Source: Hyphomonadaceae bacterium (GTDB lineage Bacteria; Pseudomonadota; Alphaproteobacteria; Caulobacterales; Hyphomonadaceae). From it: DNA of 64,000 bases. This document shows, in pieces, positions 43,408 through 51,531 of the stretch. Positions within the stretch are counted from its first letter, which is position 1; the number at the start of each line of letters is the position of its first letter. The position numbers and the translations under genes were made by a program. A model generated the notes under the pieces. The model searched no databases, had not been told where the DNA came from, and worked only from the letters and a program-made list of their open reading frames with translations. The stretch lies in assembly GCA_024742355.1 (NCBI GenBank), contig JANSYM010000001.1, forward strand, positions 372,001 to 436,000. The letters run 5' to 3'.

Positions 43408-43556
43408 AGCTCGTCTGCCCTTGCTCCCAGCCCCGCAAACTGTCGTGGGATTTGCGATCGCGCAACAGGAAATATCCGCAGTCTGAACAGCAGCGTCTTG
43501 GAGCTGCCACATCGGCATGCTAGGCCTCTGTTCAGTGTGCGTAAGGAGACAGTATT

Positions 43557-44009
43557 ATGCGAGCCATGCGTCAGGTGGGGAGTTGGGGGCTGGCTCTTTT
43601 TTTGATTTTCATGTTCCTGCAGGCGACGATTCATCCATTGCCGAATCCGCCGGAAGGGTCTGTGAAGCTGTTTGATCCGCCAGGACAGAACATCGTCTTC
43701 GCGACGATCGCGGCGAACACTCAAATTCCATTGTTCGAGCCGACCGGGCGCGTCGCGGTTGCGATTGCTGAATTGTTGGCAGCTCTGCTTTTGCTCTTGC
43801 CGATGACTCGGCGGACCGGGGCGGGTCTATCCTTCCTGATCCTCGGCGGCGCGGTTGCTGCTCATCTGATGCCCGGCGTTCTGGGGCGGGAAGTGCCGAC
43901 AGTGCTTGGATCGACGACGGAGACCGATGGCGGACAGTTGTTTGCACTGGCCATCGCCATGCTGGCGGCGAGCATGCTTTTGTACGTGCTTCACCCGCGA
44001 AAACGCTGA
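43557..44009 (+). CDS. DoxX-like small membrane protein
   Basis: AAGGAG lies 8 bp before the ATG. The 150-residue protein has four hydrophobic segments (about 10-25, 62-82, 88-105, 125-143), with a motif-like PTGRVAVAIAELLAALLLLLPMTRRTGAG typical of DoxX-like proteins. The role is unknown; some family members act in redox or thiosulphate metabolism. Confidence 0.65.
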   Translation: MRAMRQVGSWGLALFLIFMFLQATIHPLPNPPEGSVKLFDPPGQNIVFATIAANTQIPLFEPTGRVAVAIAELLAALLLLLPMTRRTGAGLSFLILGGAVAAHLMPGVLGREVPTVLGSTTETDGGQLFALAIAMLAASMLLYVLHPRKR

Positions 44010-44076
44010 CTCAATTCTCATTAGAATATTAACGGTTTTCGGCCACTTTCGCTGAGTTTAGATCTGGCGAGAGCTC

Positions 44077-45282
44077 ATGAGCGACCCAATTGCATTCGAA
44101 GAACACGCGGGCGAAGGCGGCCTGGCGCGGCGCACGCTGCTGCGGCGATTGATCGACTTTATTGCCATGCCAGCCTCGCAAGTCGCGCCGCAGGACCGCT
44201 CCATGGGCGGCGATATTCTGCTCGACATGCTGTTCCACGCGACGGATTCGGATCGGCTTTTGTGCGCCAAGCGGATTGCTGTGCTGAGCGACGCGCCGCG
44301 CCGCCTGCTGCGTTATCTGGCGCAATGCAATATCGATATTGCCCGGCCATTGCTTGAAGACAGCGAGTCCTTTGACAGCTCCGACCTGCTGGAGATTATC
44401 GATCAGGTGACGCCAGATCATCGCGTGCTGATCGCCAAGCGCAAGCGCGTGCCGGCCGTGGTGTCGGATCAACTCGCGCGACGCGGCGAGATCAGTGCGG
44501 TGAAGGCTCTCATACAAAATAAAGGCGCGGAGCTGTCCGAAACGGCGATCGATATTCTGGTCGAGCGATCCCGCAAGGAGGGCGACCTCAGCAGCCTGTT
44601 GATCACCCGGCTCGAGCTGAAACCGGCGCAAGCCATGGCAATGTTCTGGTGGTCGGATCGCGACACCCGCCGGACCATTCTGCAACGGCATGCCGCCGAT
44701 CGCGGCGAGATGGTCAATATGTGCGCCGATGTCTTTGCCATCGCAGCCAAGGAAGGCTGGTCGGACCCTGTCGCTCGCAAGACCTTGCAACTGATCGAAC
44801 GCCGCCAACGCAATCGTCAGGCGATAGAACGCAGCGAATTTGAGAGCCTCGAAGCCGCCATCGAAACGGCAGCGACGATGGGCATGAGCCCGGAAATGGT
44901 CGAAGAGATTGGCTATCTCGCCGGGATCAAACCGGTGACCAGCGCGAAAATTCTGAGCGACACCGGAGGCGAGGGCATTGCCGTCCTGTGCAAGGCGACC
45001 GGACTGAAGCGGCCATCACTGAAGAACCTCTGGATCTCGCTGAAACGGCCGCTGGAGGCCGATGATGGAACGCCGCACATGCTGTACGAGCACTTGCAGG
45101 AAACCTATGATTTGCTGAGCGTTGCCAAGGCGCAAACCACGCTGCGCTATTGGAACTGGTCGCTATCGTCTTCCTATTCGCCGAACCAGGCACAACCGCC
45201 GAGTCTGGATGATGCGCACGCCAATGATGAATCAGCATTCTCGACCTCGCGCCGTACTGCGAGCCTGGTATTTGGCAGCTAG
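44077..45282 (+). CDS. DUF2336 domain-containing protein
   Basis: The 401-residue soluble, mostly helical protein has the DUF2336 pattern: LLLDMLFHATDSDRLLCAKRIAVLSDAPRRLLRYLAQCNIDIARPLLEDSESFDSSDLLEIIDQVTPDHRVLIAKRKRVPAVVSDQL, a series of HEAT-like helical repeats. The domain is confined mainly to alphaproteobacteria and has no settled function. The last 40 residues are low complexity. It is monocistronic, upstream of the Mrp operon. Confidence 0.85.
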   Translation: MSDPIAFEEHAGEGGLARRTLLRRLIDFIAMPASQVAPQDRSMGGDILLDMLFHATDSDRLLCAKRIAVLSDAPRRLLRYLAQCNIDIARPLLEDSESFDSSDLLEIIDQVTPDHRVLIAKRKRVPAVVSDQLARRGEISAVKALIQNKGAELSETAIDILVERSRKEGDLSSLLITRLELKPAQAMAMFWWSDRDTRRTILQRHAADRGEMVNMCADVFAIAAKEGWSDPVARKTLQLIERRQRNRQAIERSEFESLEAAIETAATMGMSPEMVEEIGYLAGIKPVTSAKILSDTGGEGIAVLCKATGLKRPSLKNLWISLKRPLEADDGTPHMLYEHLQETYDLLSVAKAQTTLRYWNWSLSSSYSPNQAQPPSLDDAHANDESAFSTSRRTASLVFGS

Positions 45283-45359
45283 GTGATTTTTTCGCACCTG
45301 CCGGGTCGGTTTAGACTGGTCAAACCCTGATTCCGGTTCTAATTCCCGATTAGAGCAAG

Positions 45360-45878
45360 ATGTTCGAAACCGGAGCGACTGGGCGCGTGGGCTATTTTCT
45401 AGGATTGATCACTGTTCTGATCGCGCTGTGGCTCGGACTGTCCTGGGACTATTCCCTGAAGCCAGTCATCGCCTCTCTCGGCGCTGTTTCGATTTTCCTG
45501 TCAGCCGTCCTCGCTTACCGCTTTGATATCCTCGATCGCGAAGGGTCGCCTTATGGTCGCCTGTTCCAGCTGATGGCCTATTGGGTCTGGCTGATGGTCG
45601 AGATTTTCAAGGCAAATTGGGTGGTCATCAAAGCCTGCCTGCGCTCCACGCTCGACATCAACCCGGCCCTGGTCAAGGTCAAAACCGGCTGCGAAAGCGA
45701 TCTCGCACGGACCGTGTTTGCCAACTCGATCACGCTGACGCCAGGCACGGTCAGTGTTGAGATTGAAGGCGATAAAATCCTGGTCCACGCGCTTTTCGAA
45801 GAAGAAGCCGGGCCCGGCGCATTTGATGAAATGGACCGGCGTGCTCGCGAAGCCTCAGATGGGAGGCGCAAACCATGA
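45360..45878 (+). CDS. mrpE: Mrp antiporter subunit E
   Basis: The 172-residue protein has MnhE features: two to three N-terminal membrane segments, then YWVWLMVEIFKANWVVIKACLRSTLDINPALVKVKTGCESDLARTVFANSITLTPGTVSVEIEGDKILVHAL. It is the first gene of a ten-gene operon joined almost entirely by ATGA overlaps. The Mrp complex exports Na+ (or K+) in exchange for protons across the inner membrane. Confidence 0.92.
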   Translation: MFETGATGRVGYFLGLITVLIALWLGLSWDYSLKPVIASLGAVSIFLSAVLAYRFDILDREGSPYGRLFQLMAYWVWLMVEIFKANWVVIKACLRSTLDINPALVKVKTGCESDLARTVFANSITLTPGTVSVEIEGDKILVHALFEEEAGPGAFDEMDRRAREASDGRRKP

Positions 45879-46165
45879 TCGGCGCCGCAGCTCTTGCCCT
45901 CATCGTCGCGATTGCATTGATGCTCGTCCGCGCCCTCAGTGGCCCGACGCTGTATGATCGCGTGCTGGCGGTCAACTCGCTCGGGACGAAAATCATTCTC
46001 CTGCTCGGCGTCATCGGGTTTCTCACAGGACGCCCGGACTTCCTTGATATTTCTATACTTTATGCGCTGATCAATTTTGTCGCGACGATCGCGATCCTGA
46101 AATTCTTCCGCTACCGGTCGTTCCAGGTGTCGCTGACGAGACGCGGACGAGGAGGCTCGCAATGA
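45875..46165 (+). CDS. mrpF: Mrp antiporter subunit F
   Basis: The 96-residue protein has three membrane segments and the MrpF pattern RALSGPTLYDRVLAVNSLGTKIILLLGVIGF, then ISILYALINFVATIAILKFF. It overlaps mrpE and mrpG by 4 bp each. Confidence 0.92.
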   Translation: MIGAAALALIVAIALMLVRALSGPTLYDRVLAVNSLGTKIILLLGVIGFLTGRPDFLDISILYALINFVATIAILKFFRYRSFQVSLTRRGRGGSQ

Positions 46166-46515
46166 CCGAGATTCTCGACCTCTGGCACGCCTTCCGTCCG
46201 GCGCTTGGTTCAGCCTTGTTGCTGGTCGGGGCTGTGCTTGCGGTGATCGGAACGATTGGCGTGCTGCGCTTCCCGGATTTCTATACGCGTCTGCATGCGG
46301 CGAGTGTGACGGACACAGCCGCCGCCACGCTGGCAATTGTTGGCATGGCTTTGCTCGCGCCAAGCCTCGCCGTCGTGGTCAAGCTTGCTGTGGTCTGGTT
46401 GTTCCTGTTCCTCACGGGGCCGACCTCGTCGCACGCGCTTGCCAATGCCGCCCATACAGCTGGATTGCAGCCCATGATTGGCCGCCTCGGTGAAGATGAT
46501 GGAGGCGGCGAATGA
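46162..46515 (+). CDS. mrpG: Mrp antiporter subunit G
   Basis: The 117-residue protein has three membrane segments with the MnhG pattern IGVLRFPDFYTRLHAASVTDTAAATLAIVGMALL and a C-terminal FLTGPTSSHALANAAHTAGL. It overlaps its neighbours by 4 bp. Confidence 0.92.
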   Translation: MTEILDLWHAFRPALGSALLLVGAVLAVIGTIGVLRFPDFYTRLHAASVTDTAAATLAIVGMALLAPSLAVVVKLAVVWLFLFLTGPTSSHALANAAHTAGLQPMIGRLGEDDGGGE

Positions 46516-47132
46516 CCGGTTTTGAAGGCGCGACCCTGGCCATCGATCTTCTCAATATTACGCTGTTGATCATCCTGTTCGTGGTCGCGATCGCGATTGC
46601 GCGCCTGCGCAGCCTGTTCGCGATTGTCATGCTGTCAGGGATCTATTCCCTGGTTTCAGCCACCTGGTTTGTCGCACTGGATGCGGTCGACGTGGCCTTT
46701 ACCGAGGCCGCAGTCGGGGCCGGTATTTCGACCGCGCTGTTCCTGGGCGCCATGGTGCTGACCTCACGCACGGCCAAGGCAGAGAAGGGCGCGACGCAGA
46801 TTGTGCCGCTCCTCGTCGTCATCGCGACAGGGGCCGTCCTGATCTATGCGACCATCGACCTGCCTGGCTTCGGTGACGCGACATCGCCCGCCAATACAGG
46901 CGTTGGCGTCTCTTTCCTGGAACGCACCTATAATGAAATTGCGATCCCGAACGTGGTAACCGCCGTGCTCGCCAGCTATCGGGGCTTCGATACGCTGGGC
47001 GAGGTTGGCGTGGTGTTTGCCGCTGGGCTCGCGGTGACCCTGCTGCTCGGGTTCGGCGAGCGGTCACTCGGCGCCACGGTGCGCCGTGAAGACCGGGAAC
47101 GCCCAAGCAAGAAAGATGAGGAGGAGTCATGA
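46512..47132 (+). CDS. MrpA C-terminal-like subunit (DUF4040/MbhD + MbhE region)
   Basis: The 206-residue protein covers what is the C-terminal part of canonical MrpA. The first half has a DUF4040/MbhD pattern (RLRSLFAIVMLSGIYSLVSATWFVALDAVDVAFTEAAVGAGISTALFLGAMVL). The second half, after a loop, contains NVVTAVLASYRGFDTLGEVGVVFAAGLAVTLLLG, the MbhE-like segment. Its encoding as a separate gene, between mrpG and mrpB, mirrors the Mbh hydrogenase Mrp module. Confidence 0.85.
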   Translation: MTGFEGATLAIDLLNITLLIILFVVAIAIARLRSLFAIVMLSGIYSLVSATWFVALDAVDVAFTEAAVGAGISTALFLGAMVLTSRTAKAEKGATQIVPLLVVIATGAVLIYATIDLPGFGDATSPANTGVGVSFLERTYNEIAIPNVVTAVLASYRGFDTLGEVGVVFAAGLAVTLLLGFGERSLGATVRREDRERPSKKDEEES

Positions 47133-47581
47133 AGGGCGACCATCACGTCATTCTCCGCGTTGTTGCCAAGGTGCTGATCCCGATCATTGCCTTGTACGGT
47201 TTCTATGTTCAGTTCCACGGCGAATACAGCCCGGGTGGTGGCTTCCAGGCCGGGGTTATTCTCGCCGTGTCGGTGATCTTGTACTCGCTGATTTTCGGCA
47301 TCGCGCCGGCGATGCGTGCGATCACGCCGGGCTTTGCCCGTTTCATCGCTGGATTGGGCTTTGTCACCTATATCGGAGTCGGCGTCTGGGCCCTCGCCAT
47401 GGGCGGTAACTTCCTCGATTATGACGCACTGTTCCGCGAACCGCCGGGTGGTCACAATGGACAACATGTCGGCATTATCGTGATCGAACTTGGTGTTCTG
47501 TTCGCCGTAGCAGGATCGATGGTGTCGATCTTTTACGCTTTCGCCGGACGGGTCAGCGAAATCCGGGATGAGGACTGGTAG
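47129..47581 (+). CDS. mrpB: Mrp antiporter subunit B
   Basis: The 150-residue MnhB protein has four hydrophobic segments and the pattern VLIPIIALYGFYVQFHGEYSPGGGFQAGVILAVSVILYSLIFG. It is followed 2 bp later by mrpC. Confidence 0.92.
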   Translation: MKGDHHVILRVVAKVLIPIIALYGFYVQFHGEYSPGGGFQAGVILAVSVILYSLIFGIAPAMRAITPGFARFIAGLGFVTYIGVGVWALAMGGNFLDYDALFREPPGGHNGQHVGIIVIELGVLFAVAGSMVSIFYAFAGRVSEIRDEDW

Positions 47582-47583
47582 AT

Positions 47584-48117
47584 ATGCTGGAATTCATTCT
47601 CGAGCGCGGCAATTACTGGGCGATCATCGGCTTGATGATGATCGGGCTCTACATTTCGTTTGCGGCCACCAATCTGATCAAGCGTCTGGTCGGGCTCGGC
47701 CTGTTCCAGACCTCTATCATCCTGTTTTATATCTCTTTATCCCGCATCGATGGCGGCACTGCGCCAATCCTGTTCGGCAAGGATTATGGCAAGAATAAAG
47801 GCCATGACAAAGCCGGCGAACATGGCGGTGAAGCGGCTGAGCATGGCACGGATGCGGCTCATGGCGCCTATGATGCGGCGCATGGTTATGGCGGAGAAGG
47901 GCTGGAAAATGTCTATTCGAACCCGCTGCCGCACGTGTTGATGCTGACCGCGATTGTGGTCGGCGTGGCGACGCTGGCGGTTGGCCTCGCCATCATCGTA
48001 CGTATCCGCGAGGCGTATGGCACGGTCGAGACCGACGAAATTCGCGAAATGGACCTTGAAGTCGCAATCTCTGAAGCTGCATCAGAAGCTGAAGAGAGCA
48101 GGGCGGGAGCGGCATGA
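47584..48117 (+). CDS. mrpC: Mrp antiporter subunit C (NuoK-like)
   Basis: The 177-residue protein has three NuoK-like membrane segments (IGLMMIGLYISFAATNLIKRLVGLGLFQTSIILFYISLS; MLTAIVVGVATLAVGLAIIVRI). Between segments 2 and 3 is an unusual insertion of about 45 residues rich in His, Gly, Ala and Glu (HDKAGEHGGEAAEHG and similar), which could bind metal ions or be a flexible loop. The acidic C-terminal tail is also long for the family. Confidence 0.9.
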   Translation: MLEFILERGNYWAIIGLMMIGLYISFAATNLIKRLVGLGLFQTSIILFYISLSRIDGGTAPILFGKDYGKNKGHDKAGEHGGEAAEHGTDAAHGAYDAAHGYGGEGLENVYSNPLPHVLMLTAIVVGVATLAVGLAIIVRIREAYGTVETDEIREMDLEVAISEAASEAEESRAGAA

Positions 48118-49646
48118 TCGAGCTTATTTCTTCCCTGGTGCCTGCGGATATCGCGGCGCACGCGCCTGCGCTTCTGGTCGTTGGACCGATGCTGCTGGCA
48201 CCGATTGCGGCCTTCATGCCGAACGGGCGGCTGGCCTGGATCCTGTCCATTCTCGCCACTGGGTTTGCCCTGGTCATGGCCATGGTCCTGGTGTCGCAAG
48301 TGCGCTCGGTCGAAGGCGGCGCCGTGCTGTCCTATGCGATGGGCGGCTGGGCCCCGGATGCCGGGATCGAGTTTCGCATTGATGCCCTGAATTCCATGGT
48401 GCTGCTGCTGGTCAGCGTGATCGGCTTCCTGGCCGCGATCTTCAGCTGGCCGAGCGTGGTCGCCGAGATCCGCGATGCCAAGCGGGCCATGTTCTATGCC
48501 GCTTATCTGGTCTGTTTCACCGGCCTGTGCGGCGTCGCGTCGACCGGTGATGCGTTCAATCTCTTCGTGTTCCTGGAGATCAGCTCGATCGCGACTTATG
48601 TGCTGGTGGCGCTGGGCGCCAGCCGCGATCGCCGCGCGCTTCCTGCTGCCGCAAATTACCTTTTGATGGGTACGATCGGCGCGTCATTCTTCGTGGTTGG
48701 CGTCGGTTTCCTCTATGCCGCCACCGGCACGCTGAATATGGCCGAACTGGCTGTGCGCCTGCAGGAAATGCAGGGCAACAAAGCCGTTCTCGCTGGCTAT
48801 GCCTTCATCTTTGTCGGCCTCGGCATCAAGGCGGCGATGTTCCCGCTGCACCAATGGCTGCCCAATGCCTATGCCTATAGCCCGAGCTTCGTCACCATGT
48901 TCCTGGCGGCGACCGCGACCAAGGTCGCCATCTATGCGCTGGTCCGCTTCCTGTTCACCGTGTTCGGACTGGAATTTGCGTTTGAAGGCTCGACGCTGAT
49001 CTGGATCCTGATGCCGATGGGCATCGCGGCGATGATCGCCTGCTCATTCCAGGCGGTGTTCCAGACCGATGTGCGACGAACGCTGGCTTATTCGTCCGTC
49101 GCGCAGGTTGGATACATGTTGCTCGGCATCTCGATTGGAACCACAGCCGGTGTCTCTGCCGGCATGTTCCATCTGGTCAATCACGCGCTGATCAAAGGCG
49201 CCTTGTTCATGGCTCTGGCCGGCATGGTCCTGTCTTATCAGGGCACCAGCCTGAATGACCTCAAAGGCCTCGGGCGCTCGGCACCGTGGACGATGACGGC
49301 GTTCGCAATCGGTGCTGTGTCCCTGATCGGCGTACCTCTGACAGCCGGCTTCCAATCCAAGTTCGCCCTGGTCAACGCGCTGTTCGAACATGGCTGGTGG
49401 TGGGCCGTCGCGGTGGTGATGTTCTCCAGCTTGCTGGCGGTCGTCTATATGGGGCGGATCCTGGAAGCGGTGTTCTTCCGCGCGCCGAGCAATCCGAACA
49501 AGCGCCGCAAGGAAGCGCCGATGCTGATCCTGATCCCGCTCTGGGTGCTCGCGATCGCCAATCTCTGGGTCGGTGTTCAAGGCGGCTTCGTTGCCGGACT
49601 GGCTGAAGACGCTGCGATGTCGCTGTTTATCGGAGATGTGTCATGA
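48114..49646 (+). CDS. mrpD: Mrp antiporter subunit D (NuoN/M-like)
   Basis: The 510-residue polytopic protein has proton-translocating antiporter motifs: FLEISSIATYVLVALG with the conserved membrane Glu, GLGIKAAMFPLHQWLPNAYAYSP with its conserved Lys, RRTLAYSSVAQVGYMLLG and HLVNHALIKGALFM. It forms one of the ion-translocating core subunits. Confidence 0.92.
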   Translation: MIELISSLVPADIAAHAPALLVVGPMLLAPIAAFMPNGRLAWILSILATGFALVMAMVLVSQVRSVEGGAVLSYAMGGWAPDAGIEFRIDALNSMVLLLVSVIGFLAAIFSWPSVVAEIRDAKRAMFYAAYLVCFTGLCGVASTGDAFNLFVFLEISSIATYVLVALGASRDRRALPAAANYLLMGTIGASFFVVGVGFLYAATGTLNMAELAVRLQEMQGNKAVLAGYAFIFVGLGIKAAMFPLHQWLPNAYAYSPSFVTMFLAATATKVAIYALVRFLFTVFGLEFAFEGSTLIWILMPMGIAAMIACSFQAVFQTDVRRTLAYSSVAQVGYMLLGISIGTTAGVSAGMFHLVNHALIKGALFMALAGMVLSYQGTSLNDLKGLGRSAPWTMTAFAIGAVSLIGVPLTAGFQSKFALVNALFEHGWWWAVAVVMFSSLLAVVYMGRILEAVFFRAPSNPNKRRKEAPMLILIPLWVLAIANLWVGVQGGFVAGLAEDAAMSLFIGDVS

Positions 49647-51154
49647 CGGGTGAAATGGCCATCATAGCCGCCCTGGTGCTGCCGCTCCTGATTTGCGCCG
49701 GCATCTGGCTCGCCGGACGCGTACCTGATTTGCGCGAAGGTGTGACGCTGCTCGGTGCGGCGGCTTTGTTCGTGGTCGCAATCATCATTGCTGGGCATGT
49801 TGCGGCTGGCTCGCCAGCCGAATTGAGCCTGGGCGAAGCGGTTCCCGGGCTCGAATTTGCGTTCAAGGCAGAACCGCTTGGCGCCTTGTTTGCGCTGGTC
49901 GCGAGCGGTCTGTGGATCGTCAATAGTTTCTATTCGATCGGCTATATGCGCGGCAATCGCGAGCGCAATCAGACGCGATTCTATATGTGTTTTGCCATCG
50001 CGCTGCTCGGCGCCATGGGCGTTGCCCTGTCTGCCAACCTGTTCACGCTGTTCGTGTTCTACGAAATCCTGACCCTGTCGACCTATCCGCTGGTTGCGCA
50101 CAAAGGCGATGCCAATGCGCAGCGCGGCGCGCGGATCTATCTGATGACGCTGCTCGGGACCTCGATCGGGTTCCTGCTGGTGGCGGTCATCTGGACAGGC
50201 GCTCTGGCCGGAAGCCTCGACTTCATGCCGGGTGGATTGTTGCAACAGGCCGAAGGACTGACGCCGGTTGTTGCCAGCGCACTGCTCCTGCTGTTCGCCT
50301 TTGGCGTCGGTAAGGCGGCGCTGATGCCGTTCCATTTCTGGCTGCCCAATGCGATGGTTGCGCCAACCCCGGTCTCGGCCCTCCTGCATGCGGTGGCCGT
50401 TGTGAAGGCGGGTGTGTTCACCATCCTGAAAGTCGCCATCTATGTGTTTGGCGAGGAAATCCTGCACGAGACGGCGTCACGTGAATTCATTCTCGCGGTG
50501 GCCTGTTTCACCATCATCGTGGCCTCATTGGTGGCGATGACGAAAGACAATCTGAAAGCGCGATTGGCCTATTCCACAGTGGCGCAGCTGGCTTATGTCA
50601 CCTGCGGCGCGATGCTGGCGACGTCGGCCGGGTTCATGGGCGGCTCGTTGCAGATTGCCGCGCACGCGGTCGGCAAGATCACGCTGTTCATGTGCGCCGG
50701 GGCGATCTATGTCGCGACCGGACTGACCAATATTTCCGACATGCGCGGCCTCGGGCGACGTATGCCGCTCGTCTTCATCGCCTTCTTCATTGCCTCACTG
50801 TCAATTATCGGCATTCCGCCGCTGGCCGGTGGCTGGCCGAAATATGAACTGATGCAAGGCGCGGTGGATACCGGGATGAACTATGTGCCGATCGTGTTGA
50901 TCGTGTCGTCGCTGCTGAACATTGCCTACCTGCTGCCAATCCCGATCCTGGCGCTGATGCCGCCGCCCGACACACCGGAGCCAGCGCCATACAAGCGTCC
51001 TGGCGGAGCGCCGATGCTCACCGTCGCGGCGCCGTGTTTCACTGCCATTCTCTGTTTCATCATGTTCTTCATGGTCGGGCCGATTTCGGACTTCCTGGAA
51101 CCGGCGACGGGTGAGCGCGTTATCGCGGCCATGAACACTGGAGGCACGCCATGA
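49643..51154 (+). CDS. second NuoM/N-like antiporter subunit
   Basis: The 503-residue polytopic protein has core motifs FVFYEILTLSTYPLVAH, KAALMPFHFWLPNAMVAPTPVSALLHAVAVVKAGVF and KARLAYSTVAQLAYVTCG. HisGLn-rich contacts of NuoL are absent, and the best fit is the NuoM/MrpD group. A second D-like subunit in one operon is not part of the canonical seven-subunit complex. Overlaps are 4 bp on both sides. Confidence 0.88.
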   Translation: MTGEMAIIAALVLPLLICAGIWLAGRVPDLREGVTLLGAAALFVVAIIIAGHVAAGSPAELSLGEAVPGLEFAFKAEPLGALFALVASGLWIVNSFYSIGYMRGNRERNQTRFYMCFAIALLGAMGVALSANLFTLFVFYEILTLSTYPLVAHKGDANAQRGARIYLMTLLGTSIGFLLVAVIWTGALAGSLDFMPGGLLQQAEGLTPVVASALLLLFAFGVGKAALMPFHFWLPNAMVAPTPVSALLHAVAVVKAGVFTILKVAIYVFGEEILHETASREFILAVACFTIIVASLVAMTKDNLKARLAYSTVAQLAYVTCGAMLATSAGFMGGSLQIAAHAVGKITLFMCAGAIYVATGLTNISDMRGLGRRMPLVFIAFFIASLSIIGIPPLAGGWPKYELMQGAVDTGMNYVPIVLIVSSLLNIAYLLPIPILALMPPPDTPEPAPYKRPGGAPMLTVAAPCFTAILCFIMFFMVGPISDFLEPATGERVIAAMNTGGTP

Positions 51155-51531
51155 CCCTTCCTCCTGAACGCGACGAAAGCGGTCGGTTCGTAAAGCCGGA
51201 AACCGAGGTGCCGAAACCCTCGGACGAGCACACCCACCCAATGGCCAAGCTCCTGTTCGGCTGGGTTGAGTCGCCGCGCACGCCGCTCTTGCTGCTGCTG
51301 ATTGTCGGGCTGATCTGCGCTGGATTGATCGTCGCCGACCTGTTCGTGCACCGGCACGAATACAAATATACAGCATTCGCTGAATCCACTGGATTCTACG
51401 CCTTCTGGGGCTTTGCCGCTTTCGCAACGGCTGTACTGTCGGGCTGGCCGCTCGGCAAATTGTTGCGCCGGGATGAGGATTATTACGGCGAGGCAGACAC
51501 CAAACCGCAGGATGTGGAGTCAGACTCATGA
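51151..51531 (+). CDS. small membrane protein of the Mrp operon
   Basis: The 126-residue protein has a polar N-terminus (TLPPERDESGRFVKPETEV), then two hydrophobic segments (TPLLLLLIVGLICAGLIVADLF and FYAFWGFAAFATAVLSGWPLG) and an acidic tail. It overlaps both flanking antiporter genes by 4 bp and so is an operon member. No family is recognised; it may be an accessory subunit. Confidence 0.8.
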   Translation: MTLPPERDESGRFVKPETEVPKPSDEHTHPMAKLLFGWVESPRTPLLLLLIVGLICAGLIVADLFVHRHEYKYTAFAESTGFYAFWGFAAFATAVLSGWPLGKLLRRDEDYYGEADTKPQDVESDS